64,000 nt of DNA from JAEZAA01 sp964514485 (GTDB lineage: Bacteria > Pseudomonadota > Gammaproteobacteria > Pseudomonadales > Oleiphilaceae), in contig CAZEWG010000007.1 of NCBI GenBank assembly GCA_964514485.1, positions 1 through 64,000 on the forward strand, read 5' to 3'. The notes beneath the pieces are model-generated. The model was not told the DNA's origin and searched no databases. It saw only the letters and a program-made list of their open reading frames with translations. Positions 34,335 through 42,652 of this stretch are shown here, one piece after another (the stretch's first letter is position 1; each line of letters starts with the position of its first letter). Made by a program: the position numbers and the translations under genes.

Positions 34335-35495
34335 ATGTTTGAACTAGTCGATAACTTGCCGCAAAACGCAGTAATTAAAGTGGTTGGTGTTGGTGGCGGC
34401 GGCGGTAACGCGGTCCGTCATATGCTGTCCAACTCCATCGAAGGGGTGGATTTCATCTGCGCCAACACTGACGCCCAGGCTTTGCGCGAGCTGGAGGCCA
34501 AAGCGGTGATTCAGCTGGGCAGCACCATCACCAAAGGGCTGGGCGCGGGTGCCAACCCGGAAGTTGGACGCAATGCCGCCATGGAAGACCGTGAGCGCAT
34601 CGCGGAAACCATCAAGGGCGCGGATATGGTGTTTATCACCGCGGGCATGGGTGGCGGTACGGGTACTGGCGCGGCGCCCATCGTGGCGGAAATCGCCAAG
34701 GAAATGGGCATTCTGACCGTGGCGGTGGTGACCAAGCCGTTCCCGTTCGAAGGCACCAAGCGCATGAAGATTGCCGAAGCCGGCCTGAAAGAACTGGCCC
34801 AGCACGTGGACTCGCTGATTACCATTCCCAACGAGAAACTGCTGTCGGTGATGGGCAAGAACACCAGCCTGCTGGAAGCCTTTGCCGCGGCGAACGACGT
34901 CCTGCGTGGTGCGGTTCAGGGTATTGCTGACCTGATTATCCGTCCCGGTATGATTAACGTGGACTTCGCCGACGTGAAAACCGTGATGTCGGAAATGGGC
35001 ATGGCGATGATGGGGACTGGTGTGGGCCGTGGCGAAAACCGTGCCCGCGAAGCGGCCGAAGCCGCCATTCGCAGCCCGCTGCTGGAAGACGTCAACCTGC
35101 AGGGTGCCCGCGGTATCCTGGTGAACATCACCGCTGGCGCCGATCTGTCGCTGGGTGAGTTCTCCGAAGTGGGCTCCACGGTAGAAGAATTTGCCTCCGA
35201 TTCCGCCACTGTGGTGGTCGGTACGGTGATTGATCCTGAGATGCAGGATGAGATCAAGGTCACAGTTGTGGCCACCGGCCTGGGTTACGTTGGCGAGCGC
35301 CCGGTGAAAGTGGTGGATAATACGAAGGCGATTGATGGTACAACTGACTATAATCAGCTGGATCGGCCGGCCGTAATGCGCAAGCGCACCATGACGGCAG
35401 GTAATGCTGCTCTGGACCGCAATAAAGCCGTGGGACACGAGCAAAACGTAGACTATCTCGATATTCCGGCATTCCTGCGTCGTCAGGCGGACTAA
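34335..35495 (+). CDS. ftsZ: cell division protein FtsZ
   Basis: FtsZ is the tubulin-like GTPase forming the Z ring. The ATG at 34335 follows an exceptionally strong AAGGAGAAGGGGAG, giving 386 residues. The frame is open back to a TTG at 34272, but that adds 21 unconserved residues and is rejected. The GTP-binding signature GGGTGTG lies in GMGGGTGTGAAPIVAE. NVDFADVKTVMSEMG and the T7-loop region are intact, and the C-terminal peptide YLDIPAFLRRQAD (374-386) binds FtsA, ZipA and other partners. Confidence 0.97.
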   Translation: MFELVDNLPQNAVIKVVGVGGGGGNAVRHMLSNSIEGVDFICANTDAQALRELEAKAVIQLGSTITKGLGAGANPEVGRNAAMEDRERIAETIKGADMVFITAGMGGGTGTGAAPIVAEIAKEMGILTVAVVTKPFPFEGTKRMKIAEAGLKELAQHVDSLITIPNEKLLSVMGKNTSLLEAFAAANDVLRGAVQGIADLIIRPGMINVDFADVKTVMSEMGMAMMGTGVGRGENRAREAAEAAIRSPLLEDVNLQGARGILVNITAGADLSLGEFSEVGSTVEEFASDSATVVVGTVIDPEMQDEIKVTVVATGLGYVGERPVKVVDNTKAIDGTTDYNQLDRPAVMRKRTMTAGNAALDRNKAVGHEQNVDYLDIPAFLRRQAD

Positions 35496-35513
35496 GAGAC
35501 GAGAGTCGCGGAC

Positions 35514-35550
35514 TTGGTGCCTAACTAGGCAGTTTGATATAATTAGGCAC
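35514..35550 (+). promoter_or_regulatory. lpxC promoter with flanking inverted repeat
   Basis: TTGGTG (35514-35519) and a perfect TATAAT (35538-35543) have an 18-base spacer. An exact inverted repeat, GTGCCTAA at 35517-35524 and TTAGGCAC at 35543-35550, brackets the -10. A further TAGGCA copy at 35526-35531 can pair with the left arm instead. It could be an operator, or part of a weak ftsZ terminator. Confidence 0.6.
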
Positions 35551-35592
35551 TTTGGCTCCTCACCAGCTGACCCAAAGCGGTAGATATTGAAA

Positions 35593-36504
35593 ATGATTAG
35601 ACAACGCACTTTGAAAAATACAATTCGGGCGACGGGTGTTGGCCTGCATTCGGGGCAAAAAGTCTATTTGACCCTGAGGCCTGCTCCGGTCGATACCGGC
35701 ATTGTATTCTGTCGTACAGACCTGGATCCGGTCGTGCAAATTCCGGCCCGAGCGGATGCTGTGGGTGAAACCCTGCTGTGCACAACGTTGGTTAAAGACG
35801 GCGTAAAAGTTGCGACAGTCGAACATTTGATGTCGGCGCTTGCGGGATTGGGAATCGACAACTGCTATGTGGACCTGAGTGCGGCCGAAGTGCCGATTAT
35901 GGATGGTAGCGCCGGTCCTTTCGTCTTCCTGATTCAGTCAGCGGGTATTGAAGAGCAGGATAAAGCCAAGAAGTTTGTTCGCATCAAGCGGGAGATCCGG
36001 GTTGAAGAGGACGACAAATGGGCTGCTTTCCTGCCTTTTGATGGCTTTAAGATTTCCTTTGCGATCGATTTTGATCATCCGGTCTTCAAAAGCCGTTCCC
36101 AGGAAGCCACCATCGACTTCTCCAGCACCTCTTTTGTCAAAGAAGTCAGCCGCGCCCGTACCTTTGGTTTTATGCGGGATATCGAAAAGCTGCGCTCCAT
36201 GAATCTGGCCCTGGGCGGCAGCCCGGACAACGCCATTGTCGTCGACGACTACCGCATTCTGAACGAAGACGGCCTGCGTTATGAAGACGAGTTTGTGAAG
36301 CACAAGATTCTGGACGCGATTGGCGATCTCTATCAGATCGGCAACAGCCTGATTGGCGAGTTCCGTGGCTACAAGTCGGGCCATGGGCTGAACAACAAGC
36401 TGCTGCGCGCCCTGATTGATCAGCCCGATGCCTGGGAAATCGTAACCTTTGAAGATGCCGCCAAAGCGCCCATCTCTTATATGAGACCGGTCTTGGCGAG
36501 CTAA
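35593..36504 (+). CDS. lpxC: UDP-3-O-acyl-GlcNAc deacetylase
   Basis: LpxC catalyses the committed step of lipid A synthesis. From the ATG at 35593 it has 303 residues (E. coli 305). The TTG six bases earlier is not needed. Zinc ligands and catalytic residues are in VEHLMSALAGLGIDN (His), the RTFGFMRD loop and KHKILDAIGDLY (His and Asp), with a final GHGLNNKLLRAL. In E. coli LpxC is controlled by FtsH proteolysis through its C-terminal tail. The tail here, SYMRPVLAS, differs from the E. coli degron. Confidence 0.97.
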   Translation: MIRQRTLKNTIRATGVGLHSGQKVYLTLRPAPVDTGIVFCRTDLDPVVQIPARADAVGETLLCTTLVKDGVKVATVEHLMSALAGLGIDNCYVDLSAAEVPIMDGSAGPFVFLIQSAGIEEQDKAKKFVRIKREIRVEEDDKWAAFLPFDGFKISFAIDFDHPVFKSRSQEATIDFSSTSFVKEVSRARTFGFMRDIEKLRSMNLALGGSPDNAIVVDDYRILNEDGLRYEDEFVKHKILDAIGDLYQIGNSLIGEFRGYKSGHGLNNKLLRALIDQPDAWEIVTFEDAAKAPISYMRPVLAS

Positions 36505-36512
36505 TAAATCAG

Positions 36513-36535
36513 CCCCTGGGCCTCGTGGTCAGGGG
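36513..36535. terminator. possible hairpin terminator between lpxC and dciA
   Basis: CCCCTG at 36513-36518 pairs with CAGGGG at 36530-36535 between two convergent genes. No proper T-run follows on either strand, so this rests mainly on position. Confidence 0.35.
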
Positions 36536-36536
36536 G

Positions 36537-37004
36537 TTATGTCTCCTCACTGTCTTTGGCATGGCGGGCGAGGGACAGCAATACGCGTTTTAACCCTTCA
36601 TCCTTTGTTTGCCTGGCTTCTTCTTCAAGGAGCCGGGCATTTTTTTGTGAAATCGGGTTAGCTTTACGCCCTGTTCGTTGGGCGCCAGACCGGGGTCTGA
36701 CCTTGATGGACAGGCGCTCGATACCGTAGCCCGGTAGTTGCCTCTCCAGTTTCCCAATCAGTTCAGTTTGCAGCTGGCGCAAACGGGATGCCCAGACGCC
36801 TGAGTGGGTCAGCAGCAGCAGCTCCCCATCGCGAACGCCGGCAATCGTCACCTGTTGCTGTAATTCCGCCGGCAATAACGGGGTGACATGCTTCTGAAGT
36901 CGACTTAACTGCTCCGATTGCTCCAGGAGTTGATGCAGTGGCGAACGACGGTTGGCCAGCAGTCGTTGTAGCTTCGACTTTTCCGTGATATCGGTTCCTG
37001 CCAT
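36537..37004 (-). CDS. dciA: DnaB helicase operator DciA (DUF721)
   Basis: DciA is the ancestral bacterial loader/operator of the replicative helicase DnaB, replaced by DnaC in enteric bacteria. This 155-residue protein matches the DUF721 pattern: N-terminal helices, then a KH-like domain (about 15-105) with LPAELQQQVTIAGVRDGELLLLTHSGVWASRLRQLQTELIGKL, followed by IERLSIKVRPR and a basic, probably disordered C-terminal tail. The ATG at 37004 has AGAGGTG upstream; the TTG one codon earlier is less likely. Its place between lpxC and the M23 gene matches Pseudomonas. Confidence 0.88.
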   Translation of the reverse strand: MAGTDITEKSKLQRLLANRRSPLHQLLEQSEQLSRLQKHVTPLLPAELQQQVTIAGVRDGELLLLTHSGVWASRLRQLQTELIGKLERQLPGYGIERLSIKVRPRSGAQRTGRKANPISQKNARLLEEEARQTKDEGLKRVLLSLARHAKDSEET

Positions 37005-37187
37005 CAATTACACACCTCTGGGACTGATTGATTTTCGATCAGACGAAACATACTGTAACATGTTGCGATTATGTCTTGTTCGTAATCTGTTAAACTTATA
37101 AGGATTTCTATCCATTGACAGCGTGCCTGAGGCTTATTTCACAGACATCGGGCGGCGCGGTCTCGCAGACAGAAGATTTATCACTGA

Positions 37188-38135
37188 ATGAATATCATAC
37201 TGGTCAGCCGTAAACATGGTCATGCAAGAACCTTGGCATTGGGGCGTGGTACCCTGACAAGCCTGGGGGTTCTGATGTTGCTGGTGCTATTGGGGGCGGG
37301 GATGACCGTGTACCGCCTGATGGCTCCCTTGTGGTTTGATGAAGATTACGCAACAACATTGGTTGATTCGACCATTGTGGAAGCCTGGAATCAACGTCTC
37401 GACAGCCAGCGCAAGGAAATCCGCTCGTTAAGGCAACATTCTACTGAACAAATCGATGCCCTGACATTAAGGTTGGGCGAGATGCAGGCCCGCTTGATGC
37501 GACTGGATGCGCTGGGACAGCGTTTGGTGGAGGTTGCCAAGCTGGATCAGGGCGAGTTTAACTTCGACAGCCATCCCGCGCTGGGCGGGCCGATTGAAAG
37601 TCACGACGGTGATTCCTACCGGATGCCGGATTTGACCACCTCCTTGGACCAGATCCAGGCCCAGATCGACCACCGGGCACAACAGCTGGAGTTGTTGAAC
37701 GACCTGTTTGCCAACCGACAATTTGAAGCCGAGCGCTTTATTGCCGGGCGTCCGATCACCAAAGGCTGGTTGTCCTCCCACTTTGGCTATCGTACCGATC
37801 CATTCTCCGGACGTCGGGTTTGGCATGCCGGCGTCGACTTTGCCGGTAAGGAAGGGAGTGATGTGGTGGCGGTTGCCGCCGGCGTTGTGACAACCGCCGG
37901 AGATCGCGGTGGTTATGGCTGGCTGGTTGAAATCAACCATGGCGGCGGTTTGGTCACCCGCTACGCGCACTGCAAGGAATTGTTGGTCAAAGTGGGCGAT
38001 ATCGTCCAGAAAGGGCAGTTGATTGCCTTGATGGGCAGCACCGGCCGCTCCACTGGGCCTCATGTCCATTTCGAGGTGCTGAACAACGGCCGCGCCGTCG
38101 ACCCACTGAAATACATCAATCGCGCGAGTCGTTAA
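37188..38135 (+). CDS. M23 family metallopeptidase, membrane-anchored
   Basis: This is a predicted peptidoglycan endopeptidase of 315 residues. A short cytoplasmic N-tail, one membrane span (about 23-45), a coiled-coil region (about 70-125 and 155-185) and a C-terminal LytM domain (about 190-310) are visible. The catalytic set is complete: zinc ligands His213, Asp217 and His294, with His261 and His292. That suggests an active enzyme, not an EnvC/NlpD-like degenerate activator. It lies between dciA and secA, as in Pseudomonas. Confidence 0.9.
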   Translation: MNIILVSRKHGHARTLALGRGTLTSLGVLMLLVLLGAGMTVYRLMAPLWFDEDYATTLVDSTIVEAWNQRLDSQRKEIRSLRQHSTEQIDALTLRLGEMQARLMRLDALGQRLVEVAKLDQGEFNFDSHPALGGPIESHDGDSYRMPDLTTSLDQIQAQIDHRAQQLELLNDLFANRQFEAERFIAGRPITKGWLSSHFGYRTDPFSGRRVWHAGVDFAGKEGSDVVAVAAGVVTTAGDRGGYGWLVEINHGGGLVTRYAHCKELLVKVGDIVQKGQLIALMGSTGRSTGPHVHFEVLNNGRAVDPLKYINRASR

Positions 38136-38555
38136 CCGTCAATCCTGCTTCGTCGATTCGGTGAGGCGGGATGATCCCGACTCTGTCGGAGGTCGGCGGG
38201 GTTTGATGTTCTGAGTGCAAAATTGACGACTAGGACCAGCTGTGCCGGCCTTTCGGCCGGTATCTTCTCTTTATCCCGCCCTGAAGTTGGGGTTAGAATG
38301 TTGCGCTGTGCTGCATTTGTGACCCTTCCACGGTATCGGATCACAAGCAGTACGAATAGAAGCTTGTGAGTCCCAGGTAGCATCAAGAGTTTACGCGGAG
38401 CGCCCCCGGCAAGAGAGGAAAAGCGCTGTCCAGGAAGGGGCTTGCTCAAGAGCCGGTGCGCTGTTTTGTCCAAGGCCTCGCCGAATGGCAAGGCTTCACC
38501 CACCGGATAATTCCTGTTAATCAAAGCTCGAAGAGCTGTAAAAAGCTGGAAAGGT
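38136..38555 (+). promoter_or_regulatory. secA upstream leader region
   Basis: These 420 bases contain no gene; no SecM-like signal peptide with an arrest motif is readable. A CCGGCC-TTTC-GGCCGG hairpin (38245-38260) followed by a T-rich stretch may end the M23 transcript. TAGAAT at 38294-38299 is a plausible -10 with a weak -35. Downstream, TTGTGA (38317-38322), TCACAAGC (38341-38348) and GCTTGTGA (38362-38369) can form two alternative hairpins. A small AGCTC-GAA-GAGCT hairpin (38525-38537) sits just before the ribosome site GGAAAGG. Confidence 0.5.
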
Positions 38556-41285
38556 ATGTTTGCTAATATCGCCAAGAAGATCTTCGGAAGTAAGAACAGC
38601 CGTGAATTGAAGCGAATGGGTAAGATCGTCAAGCAGATCAACGCGCTTGAGGACTCCATCGCTGCTTTGGACGAACAGGCACTTCGGGGCAAAACGGCCG
38701 AGTTCAAGGAGCGTCTGGCCAAGGGCGAGACGCTGGACGCCATTTTGCCGGAAGCCTTTGCTGTTGTGCGCGAGGCCGCCAAGCGGGTGCTGGGCATGCG
38801 CCACTTCGATGTACAGATGATTGGTGGGATCACGCTCCACGAAGGCAAGATTGCCGAAATGCGTACCGGTGAGGGTAAAACCCTGATGGCGACGCTGCCC
38901 TGTTACCTGAACGCCTTGACCGGGAAGGGCGTTCACGTGGTGACCGTGAACGACTACCTGGCCCAGCGGGACGCCAAGTGGATGGGTGAGGTACATGAGT
39001 ATCTGGGGCTCAGCGTTGGCGTGATCCTATCGGGTCAAGATGCCGAAACCAAACGGGCGGCCTACGGCGCCGATATCACCTACGGTACCAACAACGAGTT
39101 CGGCTTTGACTACCTGCGCGACAACATGGCTTTCAGCATGGCTGACAAGGTACAGCGCGGCTTGTACTTTGCCATCGTGGATGAGGTCGACTCCATCCTG
39201 ATCGACGAGGCCCGGACCCCATTGATTATCAGTGGCCCGGCCGAAGACAGCTCGGAGCTCTACCGGCAGATCAACGAACTGATTCCGCAACTGACCCGTG
39301 CTGAAACCCCTGAAAAAGATCAGGAGCCCGATGGGGATTATCTGGTGGACGAGAAAACCCGCCAGATCGAACTGACCGAGCAGGGGCACGCCAAGATCGA
39401 GCAACTGCTGACCGAGCGCGGACTGCTGGCGGAAGGCGACAACCTCTATGCCGCCAACAACCTGGGACTGTTGCACCACGTCTATTCCGGGGTGCGGGCC
39501 CATGCCCTGTTCCACCGCGATGTGGACTACATCGTGCAAAACAATCAGATCGTGATTGTTGACGAGCATACCGGCCGGACCATGCCGGGTCGGCGTTGGG
39601 GTGAAGGCCTGCACCAGGCCATTGAGGCGAAAGAAGGGGTGCGGATTCAGCACGAATCCCAGACGCTGGCCTCCACCACCTTCCAGAACTATTTCCGGAT
39701 CTATGAAAAACTGTCCGGAATGACCGGAACGGCGGATACCGAGGCCTACGAATTCCGTCAAATCTACGGCCTGGACGTGGTGGTCATCCCCACCAATAAG
39801 CCGATACAGCGGATCGATTATAACGATCTGGTCTACATGACCATGGAAGAAAAGTTCCAGGCCATTATTGATGACATCAAGGATACCGTGGCCCAGGGCC
39901 GTCCCGTGCTGGTGGGTACGGCGTCGGTGGAAGCCTCGGAGCTGCTCTCCAATGCCCTGAAAAAGCAGGGTGTGAAGCATAATGTTCTGAACGCCAAGTA
40001 CCACGCCCAGGAAGCTCAGATCATTGCCCAGGCCGGCCGCCCGGGCGCGGTGACCATTGCCACCAACATGGCTGGTCGTGGTACCGATATTGTGTTGGGC
40101 GGTAACTGGGAAGCCGAAGTGGCGGAGTTGAAAGACCCGACGCCGGAGCAGATTGAAACCGCCAAGGCCGAGTGGCAGCGTCGTCATGATGCCGTGTTGA
40201 CCGCCGGTGGTCTGCATGTGATCGGTACCGAGCGCCACGAATCCCGCCGGATTGATAACCAGCTGCGGGGTCGTGCGGGACGCCAGGGCGACCCGGGCAG
40301 TACCCGTTTCTATCTGTCTTTGGAAGACAGCCTGATGCGGATCTTTGCCTCCGATCGGGTCAAGAACATCATGCAGGCCCTGGGCATGCAGAAAGGCGAG
40401 GCCATCGAGCACCGCATGGTGAGCAATGCCATCGAGAAGGCCCAACGCAAGGTCGAAGGGCGTAACTTCGATATCCGTAAATCCATTCTGGAATACGACG
40501 ATGTGGCCAACGACCAGCGTCGGGTGATTTACGAGCAGCGTAATGAAATCATGGCGCAGGATGATGTCTCCGAGATGATCTCCGTTATTCGCCAGGATGT
40601 GGTCAACGACGCCATCAGCCAGTTCGTGCCACGGGAAAGTCTGCCCGAGCAGTGGGACATCGCCGGTCTGGAGAAGCACCTGGAGTCCGAGTTCAATATC
40701 CAGCTGCCGGTCCAGCAGTGGCTGGACGAAGACGACCACCTCTACGAAGAGCCCATGCGTGAGCGCATCCTGCAGGAGATCGTTAAGGTCTACCAGGAAA
40801 AAGAAGAGCTGGTCGGCGCCGAGGTGTTGCGCAAGTTCGAGAAGCAGGTCTTCCTGCAGGTGCTGGATACCCTTTGGAAAGAGCATTTGGCCAACATGGA
40901 CCATCTGCGCCAGGGTATTCACCTGCGCGGCTATGCCCAGAAGAACCCCAAGCAGGAGTATAAGCGCGAGGCTTTTGAGCTGTTCCAGGGCATGCTGAAC
41001 AACATCAAGCATGACGTGGTGCGTATTATCAGCCACGTGAGGGTGCAGCGTGAGGAAGAAATCGAGGAGATGGAGCGCCAGCGGCGTGAAGCCCTGGAGC
41101 GCCAACTGAAAACGGCCCAGGCCCAGCACGAGACCCACTCGGGCATGGAGCCGGAAGCCTCGGAGCAGGATGAAGCCGGCCAGGCCCAGCCTTATGTGCG
41201 CGAAGGGCGCAAGATCGGTCGGAATGATCCTTGCCCCTGTGGGTCTGGTAAAAAGTACAAGCAATGTCACGGGCGGGTGGAATAA
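38556..41285 (+). CDS. secA: preprotein translocase ATPase SecA
   Basis: SecA drives proteins through SecYEG. The 909-residue protein has nucleotide-binding domain 1 with Walker A MRTGEGKT (about 102-109), DEVDSILIDEARTPL, the preprotein cross-linking domain, NBD2 with TNMAGRGTDIVLGGNW and GRAGRQGDPGS, and the helical scaffold/wing domains. It ends in the zinc-binding tail CPCGSGKKYKQCH (Cys893, Cys895, Cys904, His905) that contacts SecB and ribosomes. The ATG follows GGAAAGG. Confidence 0.97.
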   Translation: MFANIAKKIFGSKNSRELKRMGKIVKQINALEDSIAALDEQALRGKTAEFKERLAKGETLDAILPEAFAVVREAAKRVLGMRHFDVQMIGGITLHEGKIAEMRTGEGKTLMATLPCYLNALTGKGVHVVTVNDYLAQRDAKWMGEVHEYLGLSVGVILSGQDAETKRAAYGADITYGTNNEFGFDYLRDNMAFSMADKVQRGLYFAIVDEVDSILIDEARTPLIISGPAEDSSELYRQINELIPQLTRAETPEKDQEPDGDYLVDEKTRQIELTEQGHAKIEQLLTERGLLAEGDNLYAANNLGLLHHVYSGVRAHALFHRDVDYIVQNNQIVIVDEHTGRTMPGRRWGEGLHQAIEAKEGVRIQHESQTLASTTFQNYFRIYEKLSGMTGTADTEAYEFRQIYGLDVVVIPTNKPIQRIDYNDLVYMTMEEKFQAIIDDIKDTVAQGRPVLVGTASVEASELLSNALKKQGVKHNVLNAKYHAQEAQIIAQAGRPGAVTIATNMAGRGTDIVLGGNWEAEVAELKDPTPEQIETAKAEWQRRHDAVLTAGGLHVIGTERHESRRIDNQLRGRAGRQGDPGSTRFYLSLEDSLMRIFASDRVKNIMQALGMQKGEAIEHRMVSNAIEKAQRKVEGRNFDIRKSILEYDDVANDQRRVIYEQRNEIMAQDDVSEMISVIRQDVVNDAISQFVPRESLPEQWDIAGLEKHLESEFNIQLPVQQWLDEDDHLYEEPMRERILQEIVKVYQEKEELVGAEVLRKFEKQVFLQVLDTLWKEHLANMDHLRQGIHLRGYAQKNPKQEYKREAFELFQGMLNNIKHDVVRIISHVRVQREEEIEEMERQRREALERQLKTAQAQHETHSGMEPEASEQDEAGQAQPYVREGRKIGRNDPCPCGSGKKYKQCHGRVE

Positions 41286-41290
41286 ACCAT

Positions 41291-41328
41291 CTGCCCGGTT
41301 GGCCTGCCCGGGCAGTTATGGGCAGGCC
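41291..41328 (+). terminator. alternative hairpins after secA
   Basis: CTGCCCGG (41291-41298) pairs with CCGGGCAG (41308-41315), and GGCCTGCCC (41301-41309) pairs with GGGCAGGCC (41320-41328). The two structures exclude each other. No T-run follows, so a terminator role is uncertain. A further nested stem at 41349-41385 precedes argJ. Confidence 0.4.
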
Positions 41329-41425
41329 GAAGTGAGACTTTATCGCTGAAGCGGTGTTTTGGGCCACAGGCCCGAAAGACCGCTTTAGTCGTCTTTGACC
41401 ACGGTTTTAGCGGAGAAACAGTCTA

Positions 41426-42646
41426 ATGGCGGTCGGTTTGGCACCTTTGCCCGATTTCCATCCCATCGCGGGCGTTCGTATCGGTATCGCAAGTGCGGGC
41501 ATTAAACGCCCGGGCAGGAAAGATCTGGTGCTGTTTGAGTTGGCGGAAGGCACGCAGACGGCTGCGGTGTTTACCAAAAATGCCTTTTGCGCGGCGCCCG
41601 TGGTGCTGTCCCGACGTCATCTGGCCGCGGCGGCTCCCCGCTTTTTCCTGGTGAATACCGGTAATGCCAATGCCGGCACCGGCGAGCCCGGCATGGCTCA
41701 TGCCGAAGCCTGCTGTCAGTGGGTGGCGGAATTGGGTGGCGTGGCCACGGAGCAGGTCTTGCCGTTTTCCACTGGCGTGATTGGCGAGCCTCTGCCCGTG
41801 GATAAGATTCAGCAGGCCCTGCCCACGGCTTTTGCCAACCTGCAAGACAATGCCTGGGCCCAGGCGGCGGAAGGCATCATGACCACCGATACGCTGCCCA
41901 AGGGGGCCACGGCGGTGGTCGAGATTGACGGCCAGCCCGTGCACATCTCCGGGATCAGCAAAGGCGCGGGCATGATCAAGCCCAATATGGCCACCATGCT
42001 GGCCTATGTGGCTACGGATGCCCGGATTGGTCGTGACTTGTTGCAGAAGTTGCTGGTGGAGGCGGTGGAAGGCTCTTTCAACCGGATCACCATTGATGGC
42101 GACACCTCGACCAATGATTCCTGCATGCTGGTGGCCACCGGCCAAACCGCCGCGCCGGAGTTTACCGAGGCGAACCGGGAGCTGTGGGCACCTTTTGAAA
42201 AGGCGCTGAAACAGCTGTTTCTGGAACTGGCCCAGGCCATTGTTCGCGACGGTGAGGGCGCGACCAAGTTTATCGCCGTGGAAGTCAACGGCGCGGCAAC
42301 TCAGGACGAAGCCCTGAATGTGGCCTACACCATTGCCCATTCCCCTCTGGTCAAAACCGCGCTGTTTGCCAGTGACCCCAACTGGGGGCGGATCCTGGCG
42401 GCCATTGGACGCGCCGAGGTGCAGGAGCTGGATGTTTCCCTGATTGATGTGTACCTCAATGAGACCTGTATTGCCCAGGCCGGTGGACGGGCGCCAAGCT
42501 ATACCGAGGCCCAGGGGCAGACGGAGATGGACAAGGAAGAGATTACCATCCGGGTGGACCTGAAGCGGGGACAGGTTTCGGAAACCGTGTGGACGACCGA
42601 TCTGTCCCATGAATACGTGCGCATCAACGCTGAATACCGTACCTAA
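41426..42646 (+). CDS. argJ: glutamate N-acetyltransferase / amino-acid acetyltransferase
   Basis: ArgJ transfers acetyl from N-acetylornithine to glutamate, recycling acetyl in arginine synthesis. Some forms also use acetyl-CoA. The 406-residue precursor contains the self-cleavage site in KPNMATMLAYVATD, with the nucleophile Thr190 after Ala189. STGVIGEPL, GDTSTNDSC and FASDPNWGRILAAIGR are further family marks. Whether it is mono- or bifunctional cannot be read from sequence. It follows secA, as in Pseudomonas, and precedes the Nudix-ThiE gene by 6 bases. Confidence 0.96.
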   Translation: MAVGLAPLPDFHPIAGVRIGIASAGIKRPGRKDLVLFELAEGTQTAAVFTKNAFCAAPVVLSRRHLAAAAPRFFLVNTGNANAGTGEPGMAHAEACCQWVAELGGVATEQVLPFSTGVIGEPLPVDKIQQALPTAFANLQDNAWAQAAEGIMTTDTLPKGATAVVEIDGQPVHISGISKGAGMIKPNMATMLAYVATDARIGRDLLQKLLVEAVEGSFNRITIDGDTSTNDSCMLVATGQTAAPEFTEANRELWAPFEKALKQLFLELAQAIVRDGEGATKFIAVEVNGAATQDEALNVAYTIAHSPLVKTALFASDPNWGRILAAIGRAEVQELDVSLIDVYLNETCIAQAGGRAPSYTEAQGQTEMDKEEITIRVDLKRGQVSETVWTTDLSHEYVRINAEYRT

Positions 42647-42652
42647 GGCGCA

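Noticed and set aside
38136..38555. A secM homologue upstream of secA
   Set aside because: No plus-strand frame with a signal sequence and arrest-type motif could be read.
39027..41270. 747-residue open frame antisense to secA
   Set aside because: Shadow frame caused by codon bias in secA; there are no recognisable motifs and the sense gene is certain.
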